Shown: positions 48,416 through 57,049, numbered from the stretch's first letter. The stretch: DNA of 64,000 nt from an uncultured Ruminococcus sp. (GCF_934476685.1 NZ_CAKSNX010000002.1:186001-250000), one strand, 5' to 3'. A program made the numbers and translations. Notes: a model not told the origin generated them from the letters alone.

Positions 48416-50608
48416 TTGAACGCATACAAAGACTGGTATGATAATTTTATGAAGTCTGTGGAAATGCTGGAAACTGACGAACAGTTCAACGCCGTTTATT
48501 CCCTCCTCCTTTCAGGTAAAAATACCTTTGCCTTTAACCGAAAGATAATGGAAAAAGCTATCGACGTTTCATGGGTAGAGGCAATAGAAAACGGACTTCC
48601 GCACCTTGATAATGTTTTGCGAAATCCTAGAAAAACCATTGAAGATGTGGAAGAGATCGTTCCTATCGCTCTTTCGAGAAAGATAACTGTTGAATCTGTA
48701 AAGCACCTTGCGCAGCATACAGACCTTATACAGGATATCGACAAGAAAACGGGAAAGATCACTCCGTCAAAGATACTTAATATCCATAAAGAAGAAAGTC
48801 TTATGACTTACGAAAATAAGTTTGTTAATACTCTTGTTGACAGACTTTTCGTTTTTATTAACATAAGATATCAGAAACTTTTGCAGGTGGCAAGGGACGA
48901 GGAAGTCTATACTTTCGATTATGAAGCCTCAGTAGATAACGAGGCTGGCAGAAAAATGAACATAAGTCTGAAAGTAGAAACTGCTGACAGTCTTGAAACA
49001 GCCAACGATATGGGTTTTACTGTTTGGGACAGGGTGGAGAAGATAAAGAAAGCTATCGAGGGTTATAAAGGCTCCATACTTTGTACCACTCTTGGAAACA
49101 CCTATATCAGACCGCCTGTTATGCGTACAAATGCCATAATGAAAAACGTGGACCTCAAAGCCTGCCTTGTTCTGTGGCAGTACATAGAGGGATATGATAA
49201 AGTCGGCTATGAGATAAATATTTCCAATACAGCAAAGAAACCCGACAAGAATTATGTAGATGATATCTATAAGCTGGCAGCAATGAATTTTCTGTTGCTG
49301 AGGACATATACGAATAAGGGGGCTGAGTCAGCGGTTGAGCTGAAAACTCAGAGGAGCAAGACCATTGCACCTAAATTCCTGAGAAAATTTGAAAAAGAGG
49401 ATTCCGATAGGTATGATGTTTCCTACTACGGCAATGGACTTGAAAGTCTGAGCCGTGATGCGGATAATATGCCTGATAATGTCAGAGAGATCGCAGGGGA
49501 ACTTAATCGGATAATTGAAATAGAAACTCAGTTCTTCAAGGACGAGGAAAACAGGCGTATTGCCGAAGAAAAAGCTCGTGCTGAGGCTGAGAGAAAGCGC
49601 ATCGAGGCTGAGAATGCACGTCTTGAACGTGAGCGTATCGAGCGTGAGATGCAGGAAGAAAGAGAACGTATCCAGCGTGAAAAGGAAGAGGAAGAACGCA
49701 GGGTGCAGGAAATGCTTGCTAAAAAGCGTGCTGAGCAGGAGGCTAGAGAGAAAGCCGAGCGTGAGGAACGTGAACGTCTTGAAAGAGAAGAGCAGGAGCG
49801 TATCGCTGAACAGCTCCGACATGAAGAGGAAGAAAGACAGCGCCGCTTAGAGGAAGAGCGCCAGCTTGCTGAACAGCAGAGGATAAGGGAAGATAAGGTA
49901 ACTATAAGAAATGAACTTGCTGCTGCACAGGAAGAATTTGTTGCTGATGAAGTTCAGAAGAATGATGAGCAGGAAGAGCCTGTTCAGACAGAAGAGCTTG
50001 CTCAGGAAGAGGAAACTCCCGCATTTGAAGAGATCGAAAGTCCTGAGGTCGCTGCACAAAAGGCAAAGGAAAAACAACAGCAGATTGAGATTGAAAGACG
50101 TGAAAGAGAACGTGCTGATAAGCTCAGAGCAGATCGTGCAAGGATCGAAAGCAAGGATTTCTCGGAAATTTACAGAGAGTATTCCAAAAATCCTTTCCAT
50201 ATGCTCAGAAGAGGTACAAAAGCACTCCTTGCCAATGTATTCGGTATTATACCTGAGGATACGGATAATCCTGATCTTATAAAGAAGCTTGCAGAGATCA
50301 AGGCAGAAAAGCTGAAAAAAGAACAGGAAAAGCAGCATGAACGTGAAATGGAGCGGCTGTACGCAAAGTATTCACCTATGCTGAAATATAAGATAAAACG
50401 TCAGATAGATTTTATGAAGTTCAAGCGCAAAAAGCGTAAGAACAACAAGAAAAATCCAAAGCCGTATATTCCTGTACAGCGTACACCGCAGGAACAGGCT
50501 GCTATTGATAATGAAATGAAACAGCTTTACAAGAAGTATCATGTAAGCACAGTTCAGAGAATAGCAAGATATTTCAAGGAAAGAGCTGAGGCGAGAAGTC
50601 TTAAGTAG
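48416..50608 (+). CDS. DUF2357-like protein with long charged coiled coil
   Basis: A 730-residue cytoplasmic protein. Residues ~1-380 contain ILNIHKEESLMTYENKFVNTLVDRLF, the ENxFV...L feature of DUF2357 proteins that partner McrB-type ATPases. Residues ~385-525 form an almost uninterrupted E/R/K/Q coiled coil, then an acidic linker, a second charged helix, and a basic C-terminus (KKRKKRKNNKKNPKP). The C-terminal PD-(D/E)xK nuclease usually fused to DUF2357 is not seen. Start is TTG after GGAGGG. It follows the AAA+ gene by 31 bases. A scaffold or adaptor role for the ATPase is inferred. Confidence 0.7.
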   Translation: MNAYKDWYDNFMKSVEMLETDEQFNAVYSLLLSGKNTFAFNRKIMEKAIDVSWVEAIENGLPHLDNVLRNPRKTIEDVEEIVPIALSRKITVESVKHLAQHTDLIQDIDKKTGKITPSKILNIHKEESLMTYENKFVNTLVDRLFVFINIRYQKLLQVARDEEVYTFDYEASVDNEAGRKMNISLKVETADSLETANDMGFTVWDRVEKIKKAIEGYKGSILCTTLGNTYIRPPVMRTNAIMKNVDLKACLVLWQYIEGYDKVGYEINISNTAKKPDKNYVDDIYKLAAMNFLLLRTYTNKGAESAVELKTQRSKTIAPKFLRKFEKEDSDRYDVSYYGNGLESLSRDADNMPDNVREIAGELNRIIEIETQFFKDEENRRIAEEKARAEAERKRIEAENARLERERIEREMQEERERIQREKEEEERRVQEMLAKKRAEQEAREKAEREERERLEREEQERIAEQLRHEEEERQRRLEEERQLAEQQRIREDKVTIRNELAAAQEEFVADEVQKNDEQEEPVQTEELAQEEETPAFEEIESPEVAAQKAKEKQQQIEIERRERERADKLRADRARIESKDFSEIYREYSKNPFHMLRRGTKALLANVFGIIPEDTDNPDLIKKLAEIKAEKLKKEQEKQHEREMERLYAKYSPMLKYKIKRQIDFMKFKRKKRKNNKKNPKPYIPVQRTPQEQAAIDNEMKQLYKKYHVSTVQRIARYFKERAEARSLK

Positions 50609-50621
50609 GGAGGTAGTCAAG

Positions 50622-51314
50622 ATCGCTGATCTATTCAATCGTCTGAAAAAAATCATAAGCATACTTGCAGGTATCCTGCTTGCGGTGCTATTGATATTTG
50701 TTGTGTATGTCGCAATGTGTAACTATCAGGGAAAGCCTGCTAAAGTATTTGGGCGCAGCGTTGCGAGAGTGCTTACGGGCAGTATGGAGCCTTCGATACA
50801 TGAGGGTGACTATGTTATCATAAAAAGCGTTGATACAGATAAGCTGAAAACAGGGGATATAATAACGTTTTACTCTGAGGACAGCGAAATATACGGAATG
50901 CTGAATACACATAGGATAGTTGGTGTAAATGAAAACGGCGAATTTATTACCAAAGGCGATGCGAATACCTATGAGGACAGCACAGCTGTAAAGAAAGAAA
51001 ATGTCGTTGGCATATACAGCGGCAAATCGGCTTTTCTGAAATGGATAAATTCTTTTGCGTCGGGGAAAAAGCTGCTTATGGTGGCGGTGATAATCCCTAT
51101 GCTGTGTATATCGGTGTATGAGGTCATCACCATACGCAGAATAAGGTTTGAAAGCAGGGACAGTTCACAGGAAGATGCTGACGAGGAAAAGGAAAAGCTT
51201 ATCCGTGAGGCTATCGAAAAAGAAAAGCAAAAGCTCTATGAAGAAAACTATATAGAAAAAATATCAGAAAAGGAGGCGGGAGAAGATGAATCAAGAGAAA
51301 ATAATGAAGGCTAA
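50622..51314 (+). CDS. Signal peptidase I, SipW (ER) type, copy 2, apparent ATC start
   Basis: A ~230-residue membrane protease. Catalytic Ser54 (GSMEPSIHEGD) and His97 (NTHRIVGV) mark the SipW type, and FITKGDANTYED completes the site. A C-terminal helix and a charged tail follow. The first ATG/GTG (50685) falls inside the N-terminal helix IISILAGILLAVLLIFVVYVA, so it is a poor start. A perfect AGGGAGGT lies 7 bases before ATC 50622, which would give (M)ADLFNRLKKIISIL. I therefore place the start at a rare AUC codon, or at an ATG mutated or misread by one base. The C-terminus overlaps the next gene by 29 bases. Confidence 0.75.
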   Translation: MADLFNRLKKIISILAGILLAVLLIFVVYVAMCNYQGKPAKVFGRSVARVLTGSMEPSIHEGDYVIIKSVDTDKLKTGDIITFYSEDSEIYGMLNTHRIVGVNENGEFITKGDANTYEDSTAVKKENVVGIYSGKSAFLKWINSFASGKKLLMVAVIIPMLCISVYEVITIRRIRFESRDSSQEDADEEKEKLIREAIEKEKQKLYEENYIEKISEKEAGEDESRENNEG

Positions 51315-51738
51315 AATGGTAACGGCTTTTATTATGTTCTTTGCCGCTCTCGCAGGACTTTTCGTGATGATAGGTCTTTATGTTGATAAATCCAAAGAGG
51401 TGCAGGATACATACAAGGCGAAATATAAGCAGAATCTTGAAGAGGCAGTAGATGAGATAGATACCTACCTTAAAGACGAAAAGGACTTTGAGATAAGGTA
51501 TAATATGATGATCTCAGATCTTGGCGCAGCAAGAAATATGGTGTTCCTTATAGACGGTTATACCGATGAACAGAAAACCATAAACGAACTGCATTACTGC
51601 TATGTGAAATATCCTGAGCAGATGAAAGACAAGCTGAAAGATACGAAAACTGCTCTGACGGATATAATCAAAGATCTGGATAAAGGATATGACGAGGCAG
51701 ACGAGATAGTAGAGTCTGTCGATAAACTGGGAAACTGA
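51286..51738 (+). CDS. Small membrane protein with extracellular helical domain
   Basis: A 150-residue protein: one N-terminal helix (~11-32, VTAFIMFFAALAGLFVMIGLY) and a Lys/Glu/Asp-rich, probably helical remainder. The start overlaps the end of the SipW copy, indicating translational coupling. No family recognised. As part of the operon it may be a subunit or chaperone of the surface module. Confidence 0.65.
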   Translation: MNQEKIMKAKMVTAFIMFFAALAGLFVMIGLYVDKSKEVQDTYKAKYKQNLEEAVDEIDTYLKDEKDFEIRYNMMISDLGAARNMVFLIDGYTDEQKTINELHYCYVKYPEQMKDKLKDTKTALTDIIKDLDKGYDEADEIVESVDKLGN

Positions 51739-51772
51739 TCTTCAGAATACTTATAGATAAGGATGGTATTTT

Positions 51773-52000
51773 ATGAACGAGAAAAGGCAGCTGAAAAAAG
51801 AAATAAAGAAGTGCAAGCAGACTATTGAAGAGATCGAAAGAAAAAGATCACGTTCTCAGTCGGCGCTTGTGCAGGCTATCCTTTTGCAGGAAGAGCCTAA
51901 TGAAAACGATGTTGAATGGTTCAACAAGTATACAGGTGAGATAACCGCCTGCAGAAACCATATGATAGAATTGCAGAAAAAGCTTGACTCAATGGTCTGA
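51773..52000 (+). CDS. Small coiled-coil protein
   Basis: A 75-residue soluble, highly charged helical protein (KRQLKKEIKKCKQTIEEIERKR start). It is 34 bases after the preceding gene, with AAGGATGG before ATG, and is the last gene before a terminator. No family recognised. Confidence 0.6.
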   Translation: MNEKRQLKKEIKKCKQTIEEIERKRSRSQSALVQAILLQEEPNENDVEWFNKYTGEITACRNHMIELQKKLDSMV

Positions 52001-52100
52001 TATTTTTAGACGGATGATCTGAAATTGAATGCTTTGTTATAAGAAAACACATTGCTGATAATGAGAATAAAATTTTATCATAATATCAATGATCTTAATA

Positions 52101-52139
52101 AAGGTCTGTGCAGAACATATCCTGTGCAGACCTTATTTT
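52101..52139 (+). terminator. Terminator of the EAL/SipW/AAA operon
   Basis: AAGGTCTG and CAGACCTT, with partly paired inner bases, followed by ATTTTATT. Confidence 0.65.
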
Positions 52140-52190
52140 ATTGCTGAAATGTGCAATTTGCGCAATTATTAAAAAAATGCTGAAAAACAC

Positions 52191-52314
52191 TTGACAATTC
52201 GAAAAATTTATGCTAACATAACATTGTTATCTACATAACAGCGTTATGCAAGTCGTGCGTAACTGTAAAGAATTTGGACTATTTTGATTATAAGTTAGCT
52301 ATATCTAACTTATA
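52191..52314 (+). promoter_or_regulatory. Promoter and operators of the second FtsX-type ABC operon
   Basis: TTGACA (52191-52196), 17 bases, TAACAT (52214-52219). TTGTTATCTACATAACAG (52224-52241) is an imperfect palindrome after the -10. TATAAGTTAG-CTATAT-CTAACTTATA (52289-52314) is a perfect 10-base-arm copy of the GTTAG-N6-CTAAC operator. These fill most of the 52001-52339 gap. Confidence 0.65.
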
Positions 52315-52339
52315 TAAAGACTATCAAGGGGGCTATTTT

Positions 52340-53041
52340 ATGTATCTTGAAGTAAAGGATCTGAAGAAAAGCTATGGTAAGGATTCAAGTTATATTCAGG
52401 TGTTGAAAGGGATATCAACAGGTGTTGAAAAGGGTCAGATGTGCGTTATACAGGGAACTTCCGGTTCGGGAAAATCCACGCTGCTCAACTGTATCGGCGG
52501 ACTTGATACTATGGATTTAGGTTCGGTCAAGGTTGACGGCAAGGAGATATTCGGACTTGATCCCGATAAGCTTTCCGATTACCGCAGAGATAATCTCGGA
52601 TTTATTTTTCAGTTTTATAACCTTGTGCCAAACCTTACGGTGAGGGAGAATATTCAGGTTTGTGAATATCTTGCGGAAGATCCTCTTGATATGGACGAAC
52701 TTCTTGATACTCTGGGACTTACCGAACATCAGAACAAGTTCCCGTCACAGCTTTCGGGCGGTCAGCAGCAGAGATGTGCCATTGCGAGAGCGCTTATAAA
52801 AAATCCTAAGCTTTTGCTTTGTGACGAACCGACAGGTGCGTTGGATTCAAAAACTTCCAGAGATATTCTTATCCTGCTGGAAAAGATAAATGAGAAATAT
52901 GGAACGACCATGCTTATCGTTACTCACAATAATTCAATAAAAAATATGGTGCATAAAGTTATAATCGTCAAGGACGGACTTATCAAAAAAGATTATGAAA
53001 ACGAAAGCAGAGTACCTGCCGCAGAGCTGGAGGATCTATAA
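52340..53041 (+). CDS. ABC exporter ATPase, MacB/LolD-type, second copy
   Basis: A 233-residue ATPase with Walker A GTSGSGKST, Q-loop FQFYNLVPNL, signature LSGGQQQR and Walker B LLCDEPTGALD. It is clearly paralogous to the one at 16250, including the C-terminal PAAEL. ATG 52340 follows AAGGGGG. Its stop overlaps the permease ATG (TAATG). Confidence 0.88.
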   Translation: MYLEVKDLKKSYGKDSSYIQVLKGISTGVEKGQMCVIQGTSGSGKSTLLNCIGGLDTMDLGSVKVDGKEIFGLDPDKLSDYRRDNLGFIFQFYNLVPNLTVRENIQVCEYLAEDPLDMDELLDTLGLTEHQNKFPSQLSGGQQQRCAIARALIKNPKLLLCDEPTGALDSKTSRDILILLEKINEKYGTTMLIVTHNNSIKNMVHKVIIVKDGLIKKDYENESRVPAAELEDL

Positions 53042-55755
53042 TGAATAAGGTTTTAAGAAAGCGTCTGCCCCGTGATCTCAAAAGCAATTTCATGCGCTAT
53101 CTTGCGCTTACTTTGCTCATAGTTATGGGTATGTATATCGTGATCAGCGTTGTCGGTGCGGCAGACAGTATTATCGACGGAACAGATGAAAAATGTATTT
53201 CAAACAAATGTGAGGACGGCGAGTTCAGCGTATTTATACCTCTGACGGACGATCAGATCGCTAAGATAGAAAAGAAAGGCTGCACACTTGAAAAAGAGTT
53301 CAGCATGGATATAGATATCAAGGACGGAAAAACTCTGAGGGTAATGGAAAAACGTCAGAAGGTAAATCTGATAGATCTTGATGAAGGCAGACTTGCTGAT
53401 AAAAAAGGCGAAATGGTTATCGAAAAGCGTTTCGCTGAGGTCAATGGATATAAAGTCGGCGACAGTATAACTGTCAGCGGCAGCGAACTTGAAATAGTCG
53501 GTATCGGAAGTGTTCCCGATTATGATCTTCCTGTAAAAAATATAGCAGATACAGCGGCTGAAAGCGAGGGTTTCGGACTTGCTTTTGTCGATGATTCACA
53601 GTATACCGAAATGTGTGAAAACAATTCACAGGCGGCAGAGGAGTATACATATGCATATCTTCTGAATGGCAAGCTCAGCGATGAAAAGTTGAAATCAATG
53701 ATAAAGGATTTTTCCTTTGACTACAATGCGGTCGAAGATAAATTCTTTCAGGAAACTATCGAAGATACCATAGGAAAGAAAGATGACCTGCTTGAGGGCA
53801 TAGCAGACCTCAGATCAGGAGCGGAAGAGCTTAATGACGGCATAAAAGAGCTTGATGAAAACAGCTCAGAGCTTACCGACGGAGCAGAGGAGATATTTGA
53901 CGGATTTATCTCACAGGCAAACTCATCACTTGCGGCAATGGGTGTAAACAAGACGCTCAAAGCCGATAATTATGGAAAGACACTTGATGAACTTTACAGC
54001 CAGACAAAAAGCGAAGATATAAAATCACTTAAAACCTCACTGGACGGCATAAAGGAGTACCTTGACGGAACAAAGGAGTATGCAGACGGCGTAAAAGACG
54101 CTGCTGACGGCTCAAAAGAACTCTATGACGGTGTAACAGATCTCGATAAGGAAACAAATGATGTTATCGACGAGCTTTTCGATTATGAAATAGATAATCT
54201 CACTACATTTATCAAGGCGGAGGATAATCCGAGAATAAAGGGTGCGGCTGCTGACGTGCTTATACATAAGCAGGCCGGTATAGTTGCAGGCGTAATAGTA
54301 ATGATACTTTTCACATACGTTATTTCAGTATTCGTTATACATCAGATACAGAAAGAAAGCAGCGTTATCGGAGCAATGTATGCGCTTGGCGTAAAAAAAC
54401 GTGACCTTTTAAAGCATTATATAACTCTGCCGACTGTAATATGTTTCATAGGCGGAATTATAGGTACACTTGTGGCTATGACGCCGATAGGTGTGCAGTA
54501 TCAGATGCAGGACAGCTATAATTATTTCTCGATACCAAAAATAAGCACATCAATACCTCCGTATCTGCTTGTTTACAGTATTATAATGCCGCCTGTTGTT
54601 TCGGCAATAGTCAACTATCTTGTTATAAATAAACGTCTGTCACAGACAGCGCTCTCACTTATAAAGGACGAACAGAAAGTGACCGATGTAAAGAAGATAA
54701 ACCTTAAAAGTAAGAATTTTATAACTACTTTCAAGATCAGACAAATGATAAGAGAGGCAAGAACAGGACTTACAGTTGTCTTTGCTATGCTCATCTCACT
54801 GCTGATATTTATGATAGGTCTTAACTGCTATGTGCTTTGCGATAATGTCAAGAAGGAAACCAAAGCGGATACTAAGTATGAATATATGTACACTCTGAAA
54901 TATCCTGAAAAGGAAGTCCCAGAGGGCGGAGAAGCTGTATATACAAAGTCACTTTCCAAAACATATCTTGATTATACTCTTGACGTTATGATAATGGGAA
55001 TCGATGATAACAACAAATATTTCGACTGCGAAACTGTCAGCGGAAAGTCAAGCATAGTTATGAGCAAATCTGTTCAGCAGAAATATGGACTGTCAGTAGG
55101 TGATAAACTTATACTGACCGACAGTGCAAATGAAATGGACTATGCTTTCACAATCAACGGCATTGCAGATTATTCCGCAGGACTTACTGTTTTTATGGAT
55201 ATAGACAGTATGCGTGAGCTGTTCGGACAGGACGATGATTATTACAATGCTGTCCTTTCTGACAAGGAACTTGATATTGACAGCGGAAGGATCTATTCTA
55301 TCACGACCAAAGATGATATCAACCGCACAGCAGACGTTTTCCTTGAACTTCTTATGCCGCTGGTGCAGATGCTTACGAGTGTGGCTGTTGTGATTTTCTT
55401 TGTGGTAATGTACCTTATGATGAACGTTATGATAGACCGAGCAGGATTCGGAATATCGCTGATAAAAATATTCGGATTCAGAGTAAAGGAAATAAGAAAG
55501 CTTTATCTCAACGGCAATATGTATATCGTTGCTATCGGAGCGGTAATATGCATACCTCTGTCAAAGCTTATTGCCGATCTTATATACCCTTGGATGATCG
55601 CAAACACAAGCTGCGGAATGAATATGAAATTCCCATGGTATTTGTATGCGGGTATATTTGCAGGCATAATGGTGATATACTTGATTATAAACGCTCTGCT
55701 TGTAAACAAACTCAAAAAGGTTTCACCTGTTGAGGTGCTTAAAAACAGAGAATAA
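53041..55755 (+). CDS. FtsX-domain ABC exporter permease with extracellular coiled coil
   Basis: A 904-residue membrane protein, about 150 residues longer than its paralogue at 16971. The N-terminus (LRKRLPRDLKSNFMRYLALT) and FtsX helices (~415-545, ~790-900) match the paralogue. The first extracellular domain carries an extra segment (~240-380) with repeated L-x-D/S-G-x-x-x-L-x-D/E-G units (LRSGAEELNDGIKELDENS), as seen in YhgE/Pip-type proteins. Probably exports or senses a peptide or lipid; substrate unknown. Translationally coupled to the ATPase. Confidence 0.87.
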   Translation: MNKVLRKRLPRDLKSNFMRYLALTLLIVMGMYIVISVVGAADSIIDGTDEKCISNKCEDGEFSVFIPLTDDQIAKIEKKGCTLEKEFSMDIDIKDGKTLRVMEKRQKVNLIDLDEGRLADKKGEMVIEKRFAEVNGYKVGDSITVSGSELEIVGIGSVPDYDLPVKNIADTAAESEGFGLAFVDDSQYTEMCENNSQAAEEYTYAYLLNGKLSDEKLKSMIKDFSFDYNAVEDKFFQETIEDTIGKKDDLLEGIADLRSGAEELNDGIKELDENSSELTDGAEEIFDGFISQANSSLAAMGVNKTLKADNYGKTLDELYSQTKSEDIKSLKTSLDGIKEYLDGTKEYADGVKDAADGSKELYDGVTDLDKETNDVIDELFDYEIDNLTTFIKAEDNPRIKGAAADVLIHKQAGIVAGVIVMILFTYVISVFVIHQIQKESSVIGAMYALGVKKRDLLKHYITLPTVICFIGGIIGTLVAMTPIGVQYQMQDSYNYFSIPKISTSIPPYLLVYSIIMPPVVSAIVNYLVINKRLSQTALSLIKDEQKVTDVKKINLKSKNFITTFKIRQMIREARTGLTVVFAMLISLLIFMIGLNCYVLCDNVKKETKADTKYEYMYTLKYPEKEVPEGGEAVYTKSLSKTYLDYTLDVMIMGIDDNNKYFDCETVSGKSSIVMSKSVQQKYGLSVGDKLILTDSANEMDYAFTINGIADYSAGLTVFMDIDSMRELFGQDDDYYNAVLSDKELDIDSGRIYSITTKDDINRTADVFLELLMPLVQMLTSVAVVIFFVVMYLMMNVMIDRAGFGISLIKIFGFRVKEIRKLYLNGNMYIVAIGAVICIPLSKLIADLIYPWMIANTSCGMNMKFPWYLYAGIFAGIMVIYLIINALLVNKLKKVSPVEVLKNRE

Positions 55756-55784
55756 ACATAATATCTTAAAATTTGATTAATTAA

Positions 55785-55830
55785 ACATCTGCATTGTTCG
55801 GGTAATACCGAGCGGTGCAGATGATTTTTT
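55785..55830 (+). terminator. Terminator of the second ABC operon
   Basis: CATCTGCA pairs with TGCAGATG around an inner CGG/CCG stem, then ATTTTTT. The rest of the 434-base gap to 56190 is very AT-rich with a promoter at its end; nothing else recognised. Confidence 0.75.
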
Positions 55831-56057
55831 GAATGCAAAGAAATATATGTAGAATTTCGATGATAATTATGGAATGATAAAAGATAATTTTGAAAGCTTT
55901 GCATATCCAGAATAAATGAACTTTGAGCTTTCGGCATAGTTAATAAAAAAGTTATCGTCTATTTATATAAACAAACTAACAATTAGGAATAAACAATAAA
56001 ATTAACTTATATAAATATACAAACATAACAAAATTCAATTAATCTGCAGTGATAAAC

Positions 56058-56087
56058 TTGACATATGCAGCGTATATATGGTATTAT
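56058..56087 (+). promoter_or_regulatory. Promoter of the phosphopantetheinyl transferase gene
   Basis: TTGACA (56058-56063), 18 bases, TATTAT (56082-56087). Confidence 0.6.
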
Positions 56088-56189
56088 ATTATTATAAGTT
56101 ATAACAATATGAAAAATTATTCTAATTTTATTGTTTGCTTGTAAATACGAAATTAACTTAATTAACTAACAGAAAGACGTGTTTATATT

Positions 56190-57008
56190 ATGCCGATATT
56201 CAAAATCGAAGCTGAAAATGGTGAGAATTGCTTTTCGGGAGTAGTGTCATTTATCATAACAGAAAAAAGCTCAGAACAGCTTATGGCTTTCAGCAAGAAT
56301 ATGATAAGCGATTATGAGCGCAGAGTTTTTTCTTCTTTTGACAATGAGGAAAGAAAAAAGAGCTACCTTATGGGCAGGATATCTGCAAAATCCGCTGTGG
56401 GTGAGTTTGAAAATGAACTTGATCCTAAATCTGTGTCGATAGTAAACGACGTGTTCGGCAAACCTCTTATAGTCGGGGCGGATAAGTATAACGTAAGCAT
56501 ATCTCATACTGAATCACTCGGTGCGGCGGCAGTCTTTGATCTGAGATTTCCTGTTTGTCTGGGCGTTGAAAAGTTTGATCCACGCAATATGGAAATGGAG
56601 AAAAGTATGCTCACATTCCGTGAAAAAATGATGCTTGATTTCTCCTCATTTATAAATGAGCAGGACGTTATCCTGACCGTCCTATGGACAGCAAAGGAGG
56701 CCCTCGGAAAGCTTCTCGGTACTGGTCTTAAGGCAGAAAAGGACGTTCTTGAAATATCGGAAGTTATTGAAAATGACGGCTGTTTCACCTGTAAGTTCAG
56801 CAATTTCAGCCAATTCAAATCATTTTCATGGCGCAGCAGCGGCTATGTCTGCACATTGATCTATTCTGAGGAATACAATATCGAGATAACCGAAAGCGGC
56901 GAGAATAACTATGACCTTAAGGAGTATTGCAGTTATCTGCTTTCATCGCAGGATAAATCTATTGCCAGCGGTCAGCCAATATATCATAACCTTTACAGTA
57001 TGATGTAA
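56190..57008 (+). CDS. 4'-phosphopantetheinyl transferase, Sfp-type
   Basis: A 272-residue protein with the Sfp order of motifs: KPLIVGADKYNVSISHTESLG, LGVEKFDPR (Asp of GVDxE is Glu here), and the catalytic WTAKEALGKLLGTGL. It attaches phosphopantetheine to carrier proteins. The unusual length and C-terminal tail leave the target open. No NRPS or PKS is in the window. The start follows AGAAAG, a weak ribosome site. Confidence 0.82.
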   Translation: MPIFKIEAENGENCFSGVVSFIITEKSSEQLMAFSKNMISDYERRVFSSFDNEERKKSYLMGRISAKSAVGEFENELDPKSVSIVNDVFGKPLIVGADKYNVSISHTESLGAAAVFDLRFPVCLGVEKFDPRNMEMEKSMLTFREKMMLDFSSFINEQDVILTVLWTAKEALGKLLGTGLKAEKDVLEISEVIENDGCFTCKFSNFSQFKSFSWRSSGYVCTLIYSEEYNIEITESGENNYDLKEYCSYLLSSQDKSIASGQPIYHNLYSMM

Positions 57009-57049
57009 ACAAATTAAAATAATAATTTTCCCATAACATATTAACATAT

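Noticed and set aside
49328..50338. Long antisense reading frames opposite the coiled-coil gene
   Set aside because: They mirror the repetitive Glu/Arg/Lys codons of the 48416 gene, are Leu/Phe-rich, and lack ribosome sites.
46804..50608. McrBC-type restriction/defence system
   Set aside because: The ATPase has a membrane anchor, the partner has no visible nuclease, and the neighbours are secretion genes, not restriction, toxin or mobile genes.
50685..50687. GTG start for SipW copy 2
   Set aside because: It would delete half of the N-terminal membrane helix and has no ribosome site, unlike ATC 50622.
55831..56057. Another GTTAG-type operator before the phosphopantetheinyl transferase
   Set aside because: CTAAC and TTAG elements are present near 55976-55987 but in the wrong order and spacing.
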